DNA of 14,514 nucleotides, taken from assembly GCA_023423045.1 (NCBI GenBank), contig JAFAGA010000038.1:1-14514 (forward strand), written 5' to 3'. The notes below the pieces were generated by a model. It saw nothing but the letters and a program-made list of their open reading frames with translations. It was not told the origin of the DNA and did no database searches. The stretch is from Bacillota bacterium (GTDB lineage Bacteria > Bacillota > Clostridia > Lachnospirales > Lachnospiraceae). Position numbers and translations under genes: made by a program. Shown in pieces: positions 14,394-14,514 of this stretch (positions within the stretch are counted from its first letter, which is position 1; every line of letters starts with the position of its first letter).

Positions 14394-14514
14394 TGTTATA
14401 ATCCACCTTTCTGCGAAAGGCACCGATGGGGTTATGAAACCCTTCAACTCCCATCTTCCTTTCGTTCTTTTTTGTGCTATTCTCCTCTTGTAGGTCGCTG
14501 GCACACTACAGAAC
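14388..14514. repeat. Right arm of the 127-bp terminal inverted repeat (MATE leader)
   Basis: This is the reverse complement of 1-127. Read on the minus strand it is the untranslated leader of the MATE gene and ends with that gene's ribosome site, ATG and second codon. No convincing -35/-10 pair is visible inside it, so the promoter probably lies beyond the contig end. Confidence 0.97.

Noticed and set aside
1..14514. A composite transposon bounded by terminal inverted repeats
   Set aside because: There is no transposase, resolvase or integrase in the window, and the repeats are ordinary gene leaders including a start codon.

Overview
This 14.5-kb window looks like one complete contig from a low-to-mid GC Firmicute, most likely a gut-type Lachnospiraceae/Clostridia member. 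The reasons are strong GGAGG-type ribosome sites, TTGACA/TATAAT-like promoters, a cytosolic GH3 beta-glucosidase divergent from an AraC regulator, a DUF2680-type secreted protein and the general protein style. The genus is not determinable from this alone. I see no phage, transposase, CRISPR or tRNA/rRNA genes.

Layout. (1) 1-127 is a perfect inverted copy of 14388-14514; it is the leader of both the first gene (a MarR regulator with a very histidine-rich tail) and the last gene (a MATE efflux pump). (2) 984-3399: a type I L-asparaginase and an MFS transporter, divergently transcribed. (3) 3401-3622: three tandem ~72-bp units, each with two hairpins, carrying compensatory base-pair changes. 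(4) 6684-3651, minus strand: an ABC-exporter operon (membrane domain, ATPase, second membrane domain, MerR regulator). Its two halves are not the usual fused form: the first is split into separate membrane and ATPase frames, and the second has no ATPase. The promoter has the 19-bp spacer and internal dyad typical of MerR control. (5) 6867-8390: a two-gene operon of a membrane-anchored TPR protein and an M50-like intramembrane zinc metalloprotease, preceded by a symmetrical promoter/operator palindrome. (6) 8397-8535: a multi-hairpin intergenic element. (7) 10998-8599 and 11233-12039: GH3 beta-glucosidase and divergent AraC regulator. (8) 12040-12485: a long non-coding stretch with a strong hairpin and a Fur-box-like site over a promoter, then a small secreted DUF2680-type protein, a bidirectional terminator and the convergent MATE gene.

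How it may work together. The window is a string of self-contained regulator-plus-effector units, three of them exporters (MFS, ABC, MATE). The most unusual signals are the exactly 127-bp terminal inverted repeat, which places the same structured leader in front of marR and MATE; the split three-protein ABC exporter with its MerR promoter; and the covarying tandem hairpins. The 127-bp length equals a common assembler k-mer, so it must be checked against reads before being read as biology.
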